From assembly GCF_014931565.1 (NCBI RefSeq), contig NZ_CP063353.1, positions 3,100,001-3,164,000 on the forward strand: DNA of 64,000 nucleotides, read 5' to 3'. The notes below the pieces were generated by a model that worked only from the letters and a program-made list of their open reading frames with translations, was not told the origin of the DNA and did no database searches. The DNA is from Clostridium sp. 'deep sea'. GTDB lineage: Bacteria; Bacillota; UBA994; PWPR01. Made by a program: the position numbers and the translations under genes. Shown piece by piece: positions 26,529 to 34,075 of the stretch (the first letter of the stretch is position 1; each line of letters opens with the position of its first letter).

Positions 26529-27674
26529 ATGGGTAGTGCATATACACCGGGTTTGAAAGTTACTCGATCAACAATTGTACGCAAAGTTCGTAAACTGCCT
26601 CTTAAGGGTGACGTATTAGTTCAAAAAGGTCAAACTGTTAAGCCTCATGACGAAGTGGCTAAAACATTTTTACCTGGTGAACCTGTTACTATGAACCTAG
26701 CTCAAATTTTTAACTACGATGTAAGTATGGCTGAAGAGATTCAAATGCTTAAAGAATTATTAGTAGTTGAAATGGGTCAAGAGGTAAAAAAAGGCGATTT
26801 ACTTGCTAAGAAAAAAGGCTTGTTTGGTATTGAATTTTTTGCAACAAAAGTTCAATCTCCAATTTCAGGCGTTATAGATAGTTTATCTGAAATAACTGGT
26901 CAGTTAACAATTCGTAAACCTCCAGTACCAATTCAGATGGAAGCATATATTCCTGGCGAAGTTATTGACGTTCTTCCAGAAGAAGGCGTTGTAGTAGAAA
27001 CTCACGCGGGTTTGATTCAAGGTATTTTTGGTGTTGGTGGCGAGGCTTATGGCGAAATTATGGTTGTAGCCAGTTCTCCAGATCAAGTACTAACAGCAGA
27101 TATGATAACTCCAGCTTGTAAAGATAAAATTGTTGTTGGTGGTTCACTAGTAACAGCAGAAGCTTTAAGAAAAGCTGGTGAAGTTGGATGTACAGGTATT
27201 GTAGGTGGCGGAATCATTGACGTAGACCTAATTGAATACCTAGGATACGATATTGGTGTTGCTATTACAGGTACAGAAGATATTCCTATTACTTTAATTT
27301 TAACTGAAGGTTTTGGTGAAATCCGTATGGCTACTAAAACATTCAATATGTTAAAAGAGTTTAATGGTAGAATGGCTTCTATAAATGGTGCTACACAAAT
27401 TCGTGCTGGTGTAATGAGACCTGAAATCATCGTAGCTAATGATACTGCTTACGTTGAGACTAAATCTCATATTGAAGAAGGTGGAATGGGTAAAGATACA
27501 TTAATTCGTATTATCCGTGCTCCTTACTTTGGTCAAATTGCAACAGTTGACAGTTTACCACCAGAGTTACAGCAAGTAGAATCTGAAACATGGGTTCGTG
27601 TATTATTTGCTAAATTAGGTGATGGCTCAGTAGTTCGTGTTCCACGTGCTAACGTTGAGTTAATTGAAGAATAA
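26529..27674 (+). CDS. Barrel-sandwich (lipoyl/RnfC-like) protein paired with the GlmL-like gene
   Basis: I do not recognise a named family for these 381 residues. The N-terminal 150 residues read as repeated hybrid-barrel motifs: GDVLVQKGQTVKPHDEVAK, GQEVKKGDLLAKKKG and QSPISGVIDSL, like biotinyl/lipoyl or RnfC-type domains but without the biotin-type MKM Lys. A Gly-rich domain follows (VVGGSLVTAEALRKAGEVGCTGIVGGGI). The gene lies 21 bp after the GlmL-like gene and shares its CGT-rich codon use, so they form one highly expressed unit. A near-identical copy of its last 168 coding bases occurs at 31281. Confidence 0.7.
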   Translation: MGSAYTPGLKVTRSTIVRKVRKLPLKGDVLVQKGQTVKPHDEVAKTFLPGEPVTMNLAQIFNYDVSMAEEIQMLKELLVVEMGQEVKKGDLLAKKKGLFGIEFFATKVQSPISGVIDSLSEITGQLTIRKPPVPIQMEAYIPGEVIDVLPEEGVVVETHAGLIQGIFGVGGEAYGEIMVVASSPDQVLTADMITPACKDKIVVGGSLVTAEALRKAGEVGCTGIVGGGIIDVDLIEYLGYDIGVAITGTEDIPITLILTEGFGEIRMATKTFNMLKEFNGRMASINGATQIRAGVMRPEIIVANDTAYVETKSHIEEGGMGKDTLIRIIRAPYFGQIATVDSLPPELQQVESETWVRVLFAKLGDGSVVRVPRANVELIEE

Positions 27675-27686
27675 TTACTTCACAAT
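27507..27686 (+). repeat. Direct repeat copy 1, gene 3' end
   Basis: These 180 bp, the last 168 coding bases of the barrel-sandwich gene plus 12 bp, are repeated at 31281-31460 with a single A/G difference (27536 against 31310). The following terminators are similar but differ by small changes. Confidence 0.95.
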
Positions 27687-27703
27687 TATAAAACAAATAA
27701 TAA

Positions 27704-27735
27704 AGAGCTTTTTCGTAAAGGAAAAAGCTCTTTTT
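27704..27735 (+). terminator. Intrinsic terminator of the GlmL-like operon
   Basis: AGAGCTTTTTC pairs with GAAAAAGCTCT around a 6-nt loop, followed by a T run. Confidence 0.9.
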
Positions 27736-27845
27736 GTTATGCTTTCTCCTAAAAATAACGATTATTAGAGTATTTAAATAGTTATTATTTTCAAAATATA
27801 AAATATGTTAAAAAAATATGTACTGTTAATTAGTTAATAAAAAAC

Positions 27846-27872
27846 TTGACAAATATATAAGCATAATATAAT
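27846..27872 (+). promoter_or_regulatory. Probable sigma-A promoter of the bacteriocin cassette
   Basis: TTGACA (27846-27851) and TATAAT (27867-27872) are both consensus, with a rather short 15-bp spacer, about 80 bp ahead of the bacteriocin precursor start. Confidence 0.55.
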
Positions 27873-27951
27873 ATAAATTTTAATTGGATTATATTCAAAA
27901 TTATGTAAATAAGAGAATGTAATTCAAATTACTACAAAAGGGGATAAACAA

Positions 27952-28380
27952 ATGATGCGTAAAATTACAGTATTTTTGCTTGTAATGGCTCTTAGTGTAG
28001 CTATGATTGTGCCAGCTTTTGCTGACGTGCATGGTGGATGGGATGAAGATACAGGGTATTTTAAAACTAAGTTAGTAAATAGGGATTCATTGAACATAAA
28101 ACTAAGTGCACAAAATGATCCAAAGCATACTGGTAAACGAGAGAGGGAGGATATTGACGGTACAACTAACTATAGGGCTCACGGATGGACAACATGGGTT
28201 GATGTATACCACTATACTAGAGCAAGAATGGAAGAAAGAAATATTTTTGGTCAGCTAAAAAGAGTATTAACGGATTCTGGCCAACAATATGGTACTAGTG
28301 GTACAGAAGCAAAGTCACCTTGGTGGCCATTTGATCCAGATGTTAATGAAAAAGCCCGCACTTACTATGGTAGACCTTAA
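27952..28380 (+). CDS. Lactococcin 972-family bacteriocin precursor
   Basis: The 142-residue protein has a Sec signal peptide (MMRKITVFLL ... PAFA, cleavage after about residue 24) and a mature part typical of the lactococcin 972 family: an N-terminal GGWDEDTGY region, GWTTWVDVYHYTRARME, then a DSGQQYGTSGTEAKSPWWPFD stretch and a C-terminal ARTYYGR. Lactococcin 972 is a cysteine-free bacteriocin that binds lipid II and blocks septum formation. Downstream genes encode two permease halves and an ATPase as in known lactococcin 972 loci. The mature peptide (about 118 residues) is longer than the founding member. Confidence 0.82.
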   Translation: MMRKITVFLLVMALSVAMIVPAFADVHGGWDEDTGYFKTKLVNRDSLNIKLSAQNDPKHTGKREREDIDGTTNYRAHGWTTWVDVYHYTRARMEERNIFGQLKRVLTDSGQQYGTSGTEAKSPWWPFDPDVNEKARTYYGRP

Positions 28381-28427
28381 TATTAAGATATAGATTATAA
28401 TCTTTGTAGGAGGAGATGGAGTAGAAA

Positions 28428-29351
28428 ATGAAATACAAAAAGCTTATATCTTTTATTTTAACAGTAACATTTATTTTATTATTAATGTGTTACGAGAATC
28501 AGTTTCAAAATGTACATAATGCACTCATCTTAGAAAGCAATGATTTATTTTCACCACATCACCTCCTTGCAGATAATTCAGTTGCTTTAGAGTGGAATAA
28601 CCTACAAAATAAGCAAGATAATTTTAGAGTTTTTGGGTTGATTGAAAAAAGTGTAAGATATACTGTTATGAGCATTTATTCAACAGATTATACTGAGTTT
28701 AAACCTCCACTACATAGTGGTATATCTTTTTCTAGACCCAATAGTCAAGAGGCAGTGGTAGGTAGAGATGTTCAAACCATAACTATAGATAATAAAGAAT
28801 ATTTTTATTATCACGATAAAAAATATAGAGTTATAGGTAAAATAGGTATATCTGAAGATAGCCCATTGAAGAAACATGTATTGATTAACGATACAGCTTT
28901 ACTAAATAAGCCCAGTATTCCTCTTGTGTTCGATGGTAATAACATTAAAAATATAACTTGGCTTAAGGGTCAGTCTTTTGAGACTAAGGGTGTAGAACGT
29001 TGGTTTAATCTTACATTTATTTCAAAATTAATTAATTGGACAGTTTTAATAGTTATAATAGGTGCGTCGGCTTTGGCTGCTTATTTTTTTGAAATAGCAA
29101 CTTGTGAAGCTAATTTGTTACGTTATCAAACTGGAGTAAACTTAAAAAATATTCTTCTTAGAGGTTTAATAATGTTAACTACTACTACTTTGATATCTAT
29201 TATAATTTTATTTTTGTTAGCCTATTATAGTATCTTTAGTTTGACAATTTTGAAAGTCATATGTAATTGCTTATTGTCTTATTGCACTATGGTAGTAACT
29301 TATTTTAAACTATCTACTAAACGAGTAACTAAGGAGACAGCTTATGACTAA
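28428..29351 (+). CDS. Bacteriocin-associated permease half 1 (FtsX/DUF1430-like)
   Basis: This 307-residue protein has an N-terminal membrane segment (residues 6-21), an external domain of about 180 residues and three C-terminal segments (about 203-223, 242-262 and 268-288), the one-plus-three layout of FtsX/MacB-like permeases. Lactococcin 972 loci usually encode one fused 650-700 residue membrane protein (DUF1430, bact_immun_7tm). Here the corresponding region is two genes that overlap by 8 bp. The role in toxin export or self-immunity is inferred from context. Confidence 0.65.
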   Translation: MKYKKLISFILTVTFILLLMCYENQFQNVHNALILESNDLFSPHHLLADNSVALEWNNLQNKQDNFRVFGLIEKSVRYTVMSIYSTDYTEFKPPLHSGISFSRPNSQEAVVGRDVQTITIDNKEYFYYHDKKYRVIGKIGISEDSPLKKHVLINDTALLNKPSIPLVFDGNNIKNITWLKGQSFETKGVERWFNLTFISKLINWTVLIVIIGASALAAYFFEIATCEANLLRYQTGVNLKNILLRGLIMLTTTTLISIIILFLLAYYSIFSLTILKVICNCLLSYCTMVVTYFKLSTKRVTKETAYD

Positions 29352-30591
29352 TAAAATCCGTGAAATAGCTATTTTATTTAAAACAAATAGCTTATTCTAT
29401 ATTCTGAGTATTATTGTTCTTACCTCTCTCTTAGTTATTGTAGGTTTAGTAACAACATTGTATTCATCAGCTCAAAGTAGAGAAAATTATATGCAACAAA
29501 CTTTAAATGGAATAAAATCGTACACTATAGTAGATTCATTATATGAGTCTGATGCATTTAGTAGTCATCTTAAAAGTAGTGACAGAATTATTCGAGTAAT
29601 TAACTTTTACAATTCACTTACGTCATCGTCGAAATTTAAGTTTCTCTCTAGGTATAATCAGGCAGTTGTCATAAATAATTTTCAAGGTAATGAGCAGTTT
29701 TATCAAAGTTCAAAGGCTTTTCGTGAAGCTAACCCCAAAGCGCCATTGTATATTAAGTCTATTCAAGTTAACAAAGACTTATTTGATTTTTATAAAATTA
29801 AATTGACAACTGGTGATGGGATTGATTGGAATGATATAAATTTTAATAGCCATGAATTACCTATCTTATTAGGCTCTAATTATAAAGGTGTTTATAAGTT
29901 GGGAGATAAGTTAACTGGGAAGTTTTTATTCAAAAATTTTAACTTTGTTATAAAAGGATTCATAGCACCTAATACATTCATTAATAACCAAAGTAATCCA
30001 GAATATTATATAGATCAGCATATTATTATACCCTATCCTAAAATAAAAGATTTTAATTACTCTAAAGGAGATATATTAAATATAATATCCTTAAGTATGA
30101 TTAACGGAGATTTGGTTAGTAGCTCTAGTTCTCAAAAAGAAATACTTTTAGAGCTTCAGAAAATTGGAAAAAAAACTGGTTTTCAGCAATATGACATACT
30201 TGGGTTACAACGATTAACCTATAGGTATGCTGAAATGATTTCAGTTATAAATGAGAATAAAAAACATTTAGCATATAGCATTATCATATTATTTACTTTA
30301 ATTACATTTATTCAGCACGGAAATGCTCGCATGGTTTTAACAAGGCGCTTAAACTTATATAAAACATACCAACTTATGGGTTACCAAAAATCAAAAAATA
30401 TTTTTAAGTGGGATATACTTATACCTTACCCTGTAGCATACGTTCTTGCTAATATTATTATTAATAATTGTTTTGATTATGTTGATTTATTTGCTCTTAT
30501 TTCGACATTTGTAGTTGCAATTTTAATATTTATCATTACATTTAACTCATGTAAAAAGATATTTATCGAAGAAACTCATAAGATAATGTAA
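29344..30591 (+). CDS. Bacteriocin-associated permease half 2 (FtsX/DUF1430-like)
   Basis: The 415-residue protein repeats the layout of half 1: a membrane segment at about residues 15-37, a large external domain, then three segments (about 307-326, 355-375 and 381-401). ARMVLTRRLNLYKTYQLMGYQ, between the second and third segments, resembles the coupling region found in FtsX-like and DUF1430 permeases. Its ATG lies inside the end of the preceding gene and the ATPase starts 12 bp after its stop, so precursor, permeases and ATPase form one operon. Confidence 0.7.
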   Translation: MTNKIREIAILFKTNSLFYILSIIVLTSLLVIVGLVTTLYSSAQSRENYMQQTLNGIKSYTIVDSLYESDAFSSHLKSSDRIIRVINFYNSLTSSSKFKFLSRYNQAVVINNFQGNEQFYQSSKAFREANPKAPLYIKSIQVNKDLFDFYKIKLTTGDGIDWNDINFNSHELPILLGSNYKGVYKLGDKLTGKFLFKNFNFVIKGFIAPNTFINNQSNPEYYIDQHIIIPYPKIKDFNYSKGDILNIISLSMINGDLVSSSSSQKEILLELQKIGKKTGFQQYDILGLQRLTYRYAEMISVINENKKHLAYSIIILFTLITFIQHGNARMVLTRRLNLYKTYQLMGYQKSKNIFKWDILIPYPVAYVLANIIINNCFDYVDLFALISTFVVAILIFIITFNSCKKIFIEETHKIM

Positions 30592-30603
30592 TAGGAGAAA
30601 GCT

Positions 30604-31272
30604 ATGATAAAATTGGTTGATATTAATAAAGAATATAATTACGGTAAAAATAATAGTTGTAAGGTGTTCAGTAATACTGATTATGACATGGGAGACAATA
30701 GCGCAGTTGCTATTAGAGGAAGAAGCGGTTCTGGAAAATCAACTTTACTCAGCATTATAGCAGGATTGGATTTAAAATATTCTGGTGATTATTATTTCAA
30801 ACAAAAACTACTCAGTAAAGATAGAAAGGATATGGCAGATTACCGCTTACAGCATATAGGTATCATAACTCAGAACTATCATTTGCTAACTGACCGAAAT
30901 GTATTTAACAATATTGCATTTCCTCTTCAATGTAAAAAGATGAAAAGGAATGATATTTTAGATAAGGTAAGAGTAACTATGGATTTATTAAAACTGAGTG
31001 ATTTGCAAAAAAAATACCCTAGTCAGCTATCTGGAGGTCAGTGTCAGCGTGTAGCTATAGCTAGAGCTTTAGTTAAAAATCCGGATTTAATACTTGCTGA
31101 TGAGCCAACGGGGGCTTTAGATGAAACCTCTGAACAAGAGGTCTTAAAGGTTTTATCCTTACTCATAGAGAAAGGTCAACGTATTATAATTGCTACCCAT
31201 AGTCAGCAAGTAGCTGATTATTGTAGCGCTGAATATAGAATAAGTAACTATAAGCTTACTCAAGTACGTTAA
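30604..31272 (+). CDS. ABC transporter ATPase of the bacteriocin cassette
   Basis: A 222-residue ATPase of the MacB/LolD type. Walker A GRSGSGKST (about residues 39-47), Q-loop ITQNYHLL, signature LSGGQCQRVAIARAL, Walker B LILADEPTGALDE and the H-loop ATHSQQ are intact. It matches the ATPase known from lactococcin 972 loci, which powers export or immunity together with the membrane protein. RBS is AGGAGA. Its stop codon is only 8 bp before the duplicated gene tail at 31281, placing it at the right edge of the inserted segment. Confidence 0.9.
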   Translation: MIKLVDINKEYNYGKNNSCKVFSNTDYDMGDNSAVAIRGRSGSGKSTLLSIIAGLDLKYSGDYYFKQKLLSKDRKDMADYRLQHIGIITQNYHLLTDRNVFNNIAFPLQCKKMKRNDILDKVRVTMDLLKLSDLQKKYPSQLSGGQCQRVAIARALVKNPDLILADEPTGALDETSEQEVLKVLSLLIEKGQRIIIATHSQQVADYCSAEYRISNYKLTQVR

Positions 31273-31280
31273 AAGAAATC

Positions 31281-31460
31281 CGTATTATCCGTGCTCCTTA
31301 CTTTGGTCAGATTGCAACAGTTGACAGTTTACCACCAGAGTTACAGCAAGTAGAATCTGAAACATGGGTTCGTGTATTATTTGCTAAATTAGGTGATGGC
31401 TCAGTAGTTCGTGTTCCACGTGCTAACGTTGAGTTAATTGAAGAATAATTACTTCACAAT
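31281..31460 (+). repeat. Direct repeat copy 2: orphan 3' end of the barrel-sandwich gene
   Basis: A 180-bp near-identical copy (one mismatch) of 27507-27686, reading in the same direction. It encodes the last 55 residues of the 26529 gene through to its stop codon, but has no start, and it lies directly after the ATPase stop codon. With copy 1 it brackets the bacteriocin cassette exactly. Confidence 0.95.
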
Positions 31461-31478
31461 AATATAAATCAAATAATT

Positions 31479-31511
31479 AAGAGCTTTTTCATTAAGGAAA
31501 AAGCTCTTTTT
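31479..31511 (+). terminator. Intrinsic terminator, duplicated form
   Basis: AAGAGCTTTTTC pairs with GAAAAAGCTCTT, followed by T residues. It is a diverged copy of the terminator at 27704 and would end the bacteriocin operon. Confidence 0.88.
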
Positions 31512-31690
31512 GTATTTCTGTAGAGTAAATGCTACATTTATCTTTGTTTATTTCTGGTTAGAAATTAATAAATAACTTGCATAAATATAGAAATTAATAA
31601 ACAATTATATTATACTACTATAACATGATTAAAGTGAGAACTTTACATAATAGTTAAATGATATAAAAACTTAAAAAAACAGAGGTAATT

Positions 31691-32674
31691 ATGAGTAAAA
31701 AATTAGTTTGTATAATTATTTTTATAGTTGTTGTTATAGTTGTTGGTCTTTTTTTCGAAAATCATGTTTCATATGAGAAAGTCATAAAAGAAAGTGATAT
31801 TCCAAAGGCTGTATTAGAAAAATTAAATAACACTAATTTAGAGAGAGGTGTTTATGTATTTACCAGGAATTTTGTTGATGGTTATGTTTATTTAGTATTT
31901 TGCGGTGGAGAACATTACAAAAATAACTATGATGTAACAGTTAAAAAGCTGTCAAAAAAGAATAACTTTCACACATTTCATAATGTATTAATTAAAGAAT
32001 CTGACTCACAAAAAAAGGTTGAATATGGTACTAACTATAAATATCCTATAGTAGTTTACAGGGTTAAAGACTATACAGGAATATCAGAAAAATCTCTAAT
32101 GTTTGAAGTATCTGTAGCCACTAATAATGGTGATAAAGTCCCTATTATTAACTGGTGGGGTAGTAGTCGAAGAGATTTATCAAAAAAGCAGTTTTCTTAT
32201 GAATTTATTAATAACAAAAAAGATATACCTGATGTTATACTAGATAAGTTAAATTATTATGAGTTTAAAGATGTCCCAGCTGCATACGTTTTTTCACCAT
32301 CAGATACAGCAGTAACATCCTTTGATATTGATGATTTATATCTTATAATATCACCCGGTAAAAAAAATGTTGACAGATATAGCGTTTTAATTGAGAATAT
32401 ATATTTACCTAATAGATCAAATAATAATCATGCACTGGTCTTTTATATTTCCTTAAGAGAACAGTATGATACAGATTACGGTCACTTTACAAATTTTCAA
32501 GGTTATCCATATGAAGTGTTAAAAATAAGCAGTTCTTTAATTAAAAACAGAATTCGGAGAGTAAATGGTAAAACCTATTCAATTAGAGTAGCTGTAGGTT
32601 CTACTTACTACATAGAAAACGATACATCATATCTCAATATACCAATTATTGAGATGAGAACAGATAAAGAGTAA
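31691..32674 (+). CDS. Membrane-anchored protein with two internal repeats
   Basis: The 327-residue protein has an N-terminal anchor (residues 4-22) and an external region built of two similar halves. Half 1 contains IPKAVLEKLNN, VYLVFCGGEHYKNNYDVTV and VYRVKDYTG; half 2 contains IPDVILDKLNY, LYLIISPGKKNVDRYSVLI and PYEVLKISS. The repeat unit is about 150 residues. I do not recognise the family; protease-complex or inhibitor-like domains have a similar single-domain feel, but no evidence supports that. It lies just outside the bacteriocin repeat. Confidence 0.75.
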   Translation: MSKKLVCIIIFIVVVIVVGLFFENHVSYEKVIKESDIPKAVLEKLNNTNLERGVYVFTRNFVDGYVYLVFCGGEHYKNNYDVTVKKLSKKNNFHTFHNVLIKESDSQKKVEYGTNYKYPIVVYRVKDYTGISEKSLMFEVSVATNNGDKVPIINWWGSSRRDLSKKQFSYEFINNKKDIPDVILDKLNYYEFKDVPAAYVFSPSDTAVTSFDIDDLYLIISPGKKNVDRYSVLIENIYLPNRSNNNHALVFYISLREQYDTDYGHFTNFQGYPYEVLKISSSLIKNRIRRVNGKTYSIRVAVGSTYYIENDTSYLNIPIIEMRTDKE

Positions 32675-32701
32675 AAAGTGTTACATCTAAAAATAAACAA
32701 T

Positions 32702-32728
32702 GTAGGGGCGCCCAGTGGGCGTCTTTTT
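32702..32728 (+). repeat. GTAGGGG hairpin repeat, also terminator-like
   Basis: GTAGGGGCGCCC is followed after AGT by GGGCGTC and five T residues. The head matches the GTAGGG family seen elsewhere in the window. Its position 27 bp after a stop codon means it can also terminate the 31691 gene. Confidence 0.55.
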
Positions 32729-32739
32729 AATCTCACGGG

Positions 32740-32835
32740 AGGGTCTGGCCTCAACAGGACTGACTTTTTCTTGGTAGACAAAGTTAACATTACGCTGAAA
32801 GTACAAACTAAATTATATGCAAGAGGCCTGACCCT
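32740..32835. repeat. 96-bp MITE-like segment with 13-bp inverted ends
   Basis: AGGGTCTGGCCTC (32740-32752) and GAGGCCTGACCCT (32823-32835) are inverted repeats with one mismatch. The 70 bp between has no coding frame. Size and structure suit a tiny non-autonomous transposon or a long-range hairpin. Confidence 0.5.
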
Positions 32836-32905
32836 TATTGTAATTAAAGCTTGAATCAATAAGTAACGGTACGGAGAAAAGATGTTTTGCTATACATCAA
32901 CTTAA

Positions 32906-33084
32906 TTGAAAGTTGTTCCCCAAACCTCATGGTTTGCTAGTATTTAAATAGCAACGGTTTACAAATACCAGTTTTAAACACTGGCACACATCATTAGGGC
33001 TGCAGCTCCTATCTCTCTAATTAAACTAATAAAACGTAAAGCTGTAAAGCTAACGTTTGTTATTGCCTCAAGAAATGTGTCCCT
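32906..33084 (-). ncRNA. Structured repeat copy B, possible omega-RNA or IS right end
   Basis: On the minus strand this 179-nt stretch aligns with copy A at 10331-10504, from GGGACACAT through TTGAGGCA, CTTTACAGC, AATGATGTGT and AACCGTTG to a hairpin GCAAACC-atga-GGTTTG, a purine-rich spacer and TTTCAA. The last base pair of the stem is lost, but one inner pair has changed on both sides relative to copy A. Sequence beyond TTTCAA differs. The end of the arsC gene overlaps it by 2 bp. Confidence 0.4.
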
Positions 33085-33481
33085 ACTGGGAGGATACTCT
33101 CTTAATTAAATCAATAACCTTATCTTTAATTAAATCTCTAGTAAGCCTAAACCCCTCAAGAGAACCACCAGAGGGATCTTGTAAACCCCAATCTTCTTCA
33201 TGTTTACAAGGCACAAATGGGCAGGTTACATTACAACCCATTGTAATTAAGTAATCTAGTTCCTCAGGAATGTCTTCAAGCAGTTTAGGGTACTGGTCGC
33301 TTATGTCAATGCCTATTTCTTGCATAACTTCCACAGCCTTGGGTTTAACCTGTGAATAAGTTTCAGTTCCTGCTGAATAAACCTCTAAAACATCACTGCC
33401 TAACTGCTTAGCAAAAGCCTCTGCCATTTGGCTTCTACATGAATTATGCACACATACAAAGGCAACCTTTACTTTATCCAT
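33083..33481 (-). CDS. arsC: Thioredoxin-coupled arsenate reductase
   Basis: From the ATG at 33481 the protein has 132 residues and the low-molecular-weight phosphatase fold of the Firmicute ArsC. The phosphate loop is CVHNSCRSQMAEA (nucleophile Cys near residue 10, C-x5-R). MGCNVTCPFVPCK carries the cysteines that form the disulfide relay, and DWGLQDPSG the general acid Asp. It reduces arsenate to arsenite. AAAGGAGC precedes the chosen ATG; a longer frame adds 13 residues without a ribosome site. The related ArsR-permease unit is at 60.6-62.2 kb, not adjacent. Confidence 0.9.
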   Translation of the reverse strand: MDKVKVAFVCVHNSCRSQMAEAFAKQLGSDVLEVYSAGTETYSQVKPKAVEVMQEIGIDISDQYPKLLEDIPEELDYLITMGCNVTCPFVPCKHEEDWGLQDPSGGSLEGFRLTRDLIKDKVIDLIKRVSSQ

Positions 33482-33675
33482 AATATGCTCCTTTACAGCT
33501 AACTTAATACTGCTTAACAAAAGCTATCATAATTACTTTAGTTTAAGTAATAATGATAATGTTATACCTTATCTTACTATACATTGTTGTGTTTAAACAA
33601 AAAAAATAAAATTTATTTATATCACTGCATATTTAGCAAAGACTTTTTCAAACAATAAACAAAAGGAGGTAAGGT

Positions 33676-33999
33676 ATGAAAAGAGAGTATCATTATTTTT
33701 TAAACGAAGATGAAATTACTAAAGAACGTGAAGAAGAGATTATAGATAAGTTAGCCCGTGAGATTTATAAACGTCAATTAGAGGTACCAGCAATTTTCTT
33801 AGGAGAAATTGCTAAGCCCTTTTCCTTTATACTAAGCTCTATAGTACACGGTGCTAATCCAATTTTATCACCTTTTTTAGACTTTAAAACCGTTGAGCAG
33901 TATGCATTTTTTATTGAGAAAAGAGCTAATATAGAAAAAATTCAATGTAGATTAGAAGAAATGAAAGCTAAAGAACCTAAAAAAGGTTTTTTTAGATAA
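33676..33999 (+). CDS. Small protein, paralogue of the 24065 gene
   Basis: A 107-residue soluble protein sharing with the 24065 product an acidic N-terminal helix (DEITKEREEEIIDKLAREIYKR), the central VPAIFLGEIAKPFSFILSSIVHGANPIL and the IEKRANIEKIQCRLEEM helix. It lacks the long Lys/Glu-rich tail. AAAGGAGG precedes the ATG and a strong terminator follows, so it is a single-gene unit. Function is unknown; the duplication of a gene tied to the GlmL-like operon is the notable point. Confidence 0.75.
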   Translation: MKREYHYFLNEDEITKEREEEIIDKLAREIYKRQLEVPAIFLGEIAKPFSFILSSIVHGANPILSPFLDFKTVEQYAFFIEKRANIEKIQCRLEEMKAKEPKKGFFR

Positions 34000-34028
34000 A
34001 CAATAAACCTACAAAATATAACAAAAAT

Positions 34029-34075
34029 GAGATAGTCGGCAATAATTTTTTTCAGTTTGCTGGCTATCTCTTTTT
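34029..34075 (+). terminator. Intrinsic terminator after the 33676 gene
   Basis: GAGATAGTCGGCAA pairs, with wobbles, with TTTGCTGGCTATCTC and a five-T run follows. Confidence 0.85.

Larger units (their letters stand above)
32675..33082. other. Repeat island between convergent genes
   Basis: No gene is supported in this 408-bp gap. It is packed with three unrelated repeats: a GTAGGGG hairpin (32702-32728), a 96-bp segment with 13-bp inverted ends (32740-32835) and the minus-strand copy of the structured repeat (32906-33084). Confidence 0.7.

Noticed and set aside
26144-26584. 146-residue open frame antisense to the end of the GlmL-like gene
   Set aside because: It is a shadow of a strongly codon-biased gene on the other strand, lacks a ribosome site and has no protein-like pattern.
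24624-27674. Glutamate mutase or other B12 mutase locus
   Set aside because: The ATPase resembles GlmL, but no MutE/MutS-type subunit or B12-binding protein is encoded nearby.
27952-28380. Lanthipeptide or other modified peptide precursor
   Set aside because: There is no leader-core layout or cysteine-rich core and no modifying enzyme; a Sec signal and lactococcin 972-like pattern fit better.
32920-32940. Intrinsic terminator formed by the copy B hairpin
   Set aside because: The hairpin is followed by a purine-rich spacer and no T run, and the similarity to copy A extends far beyond a terminator.
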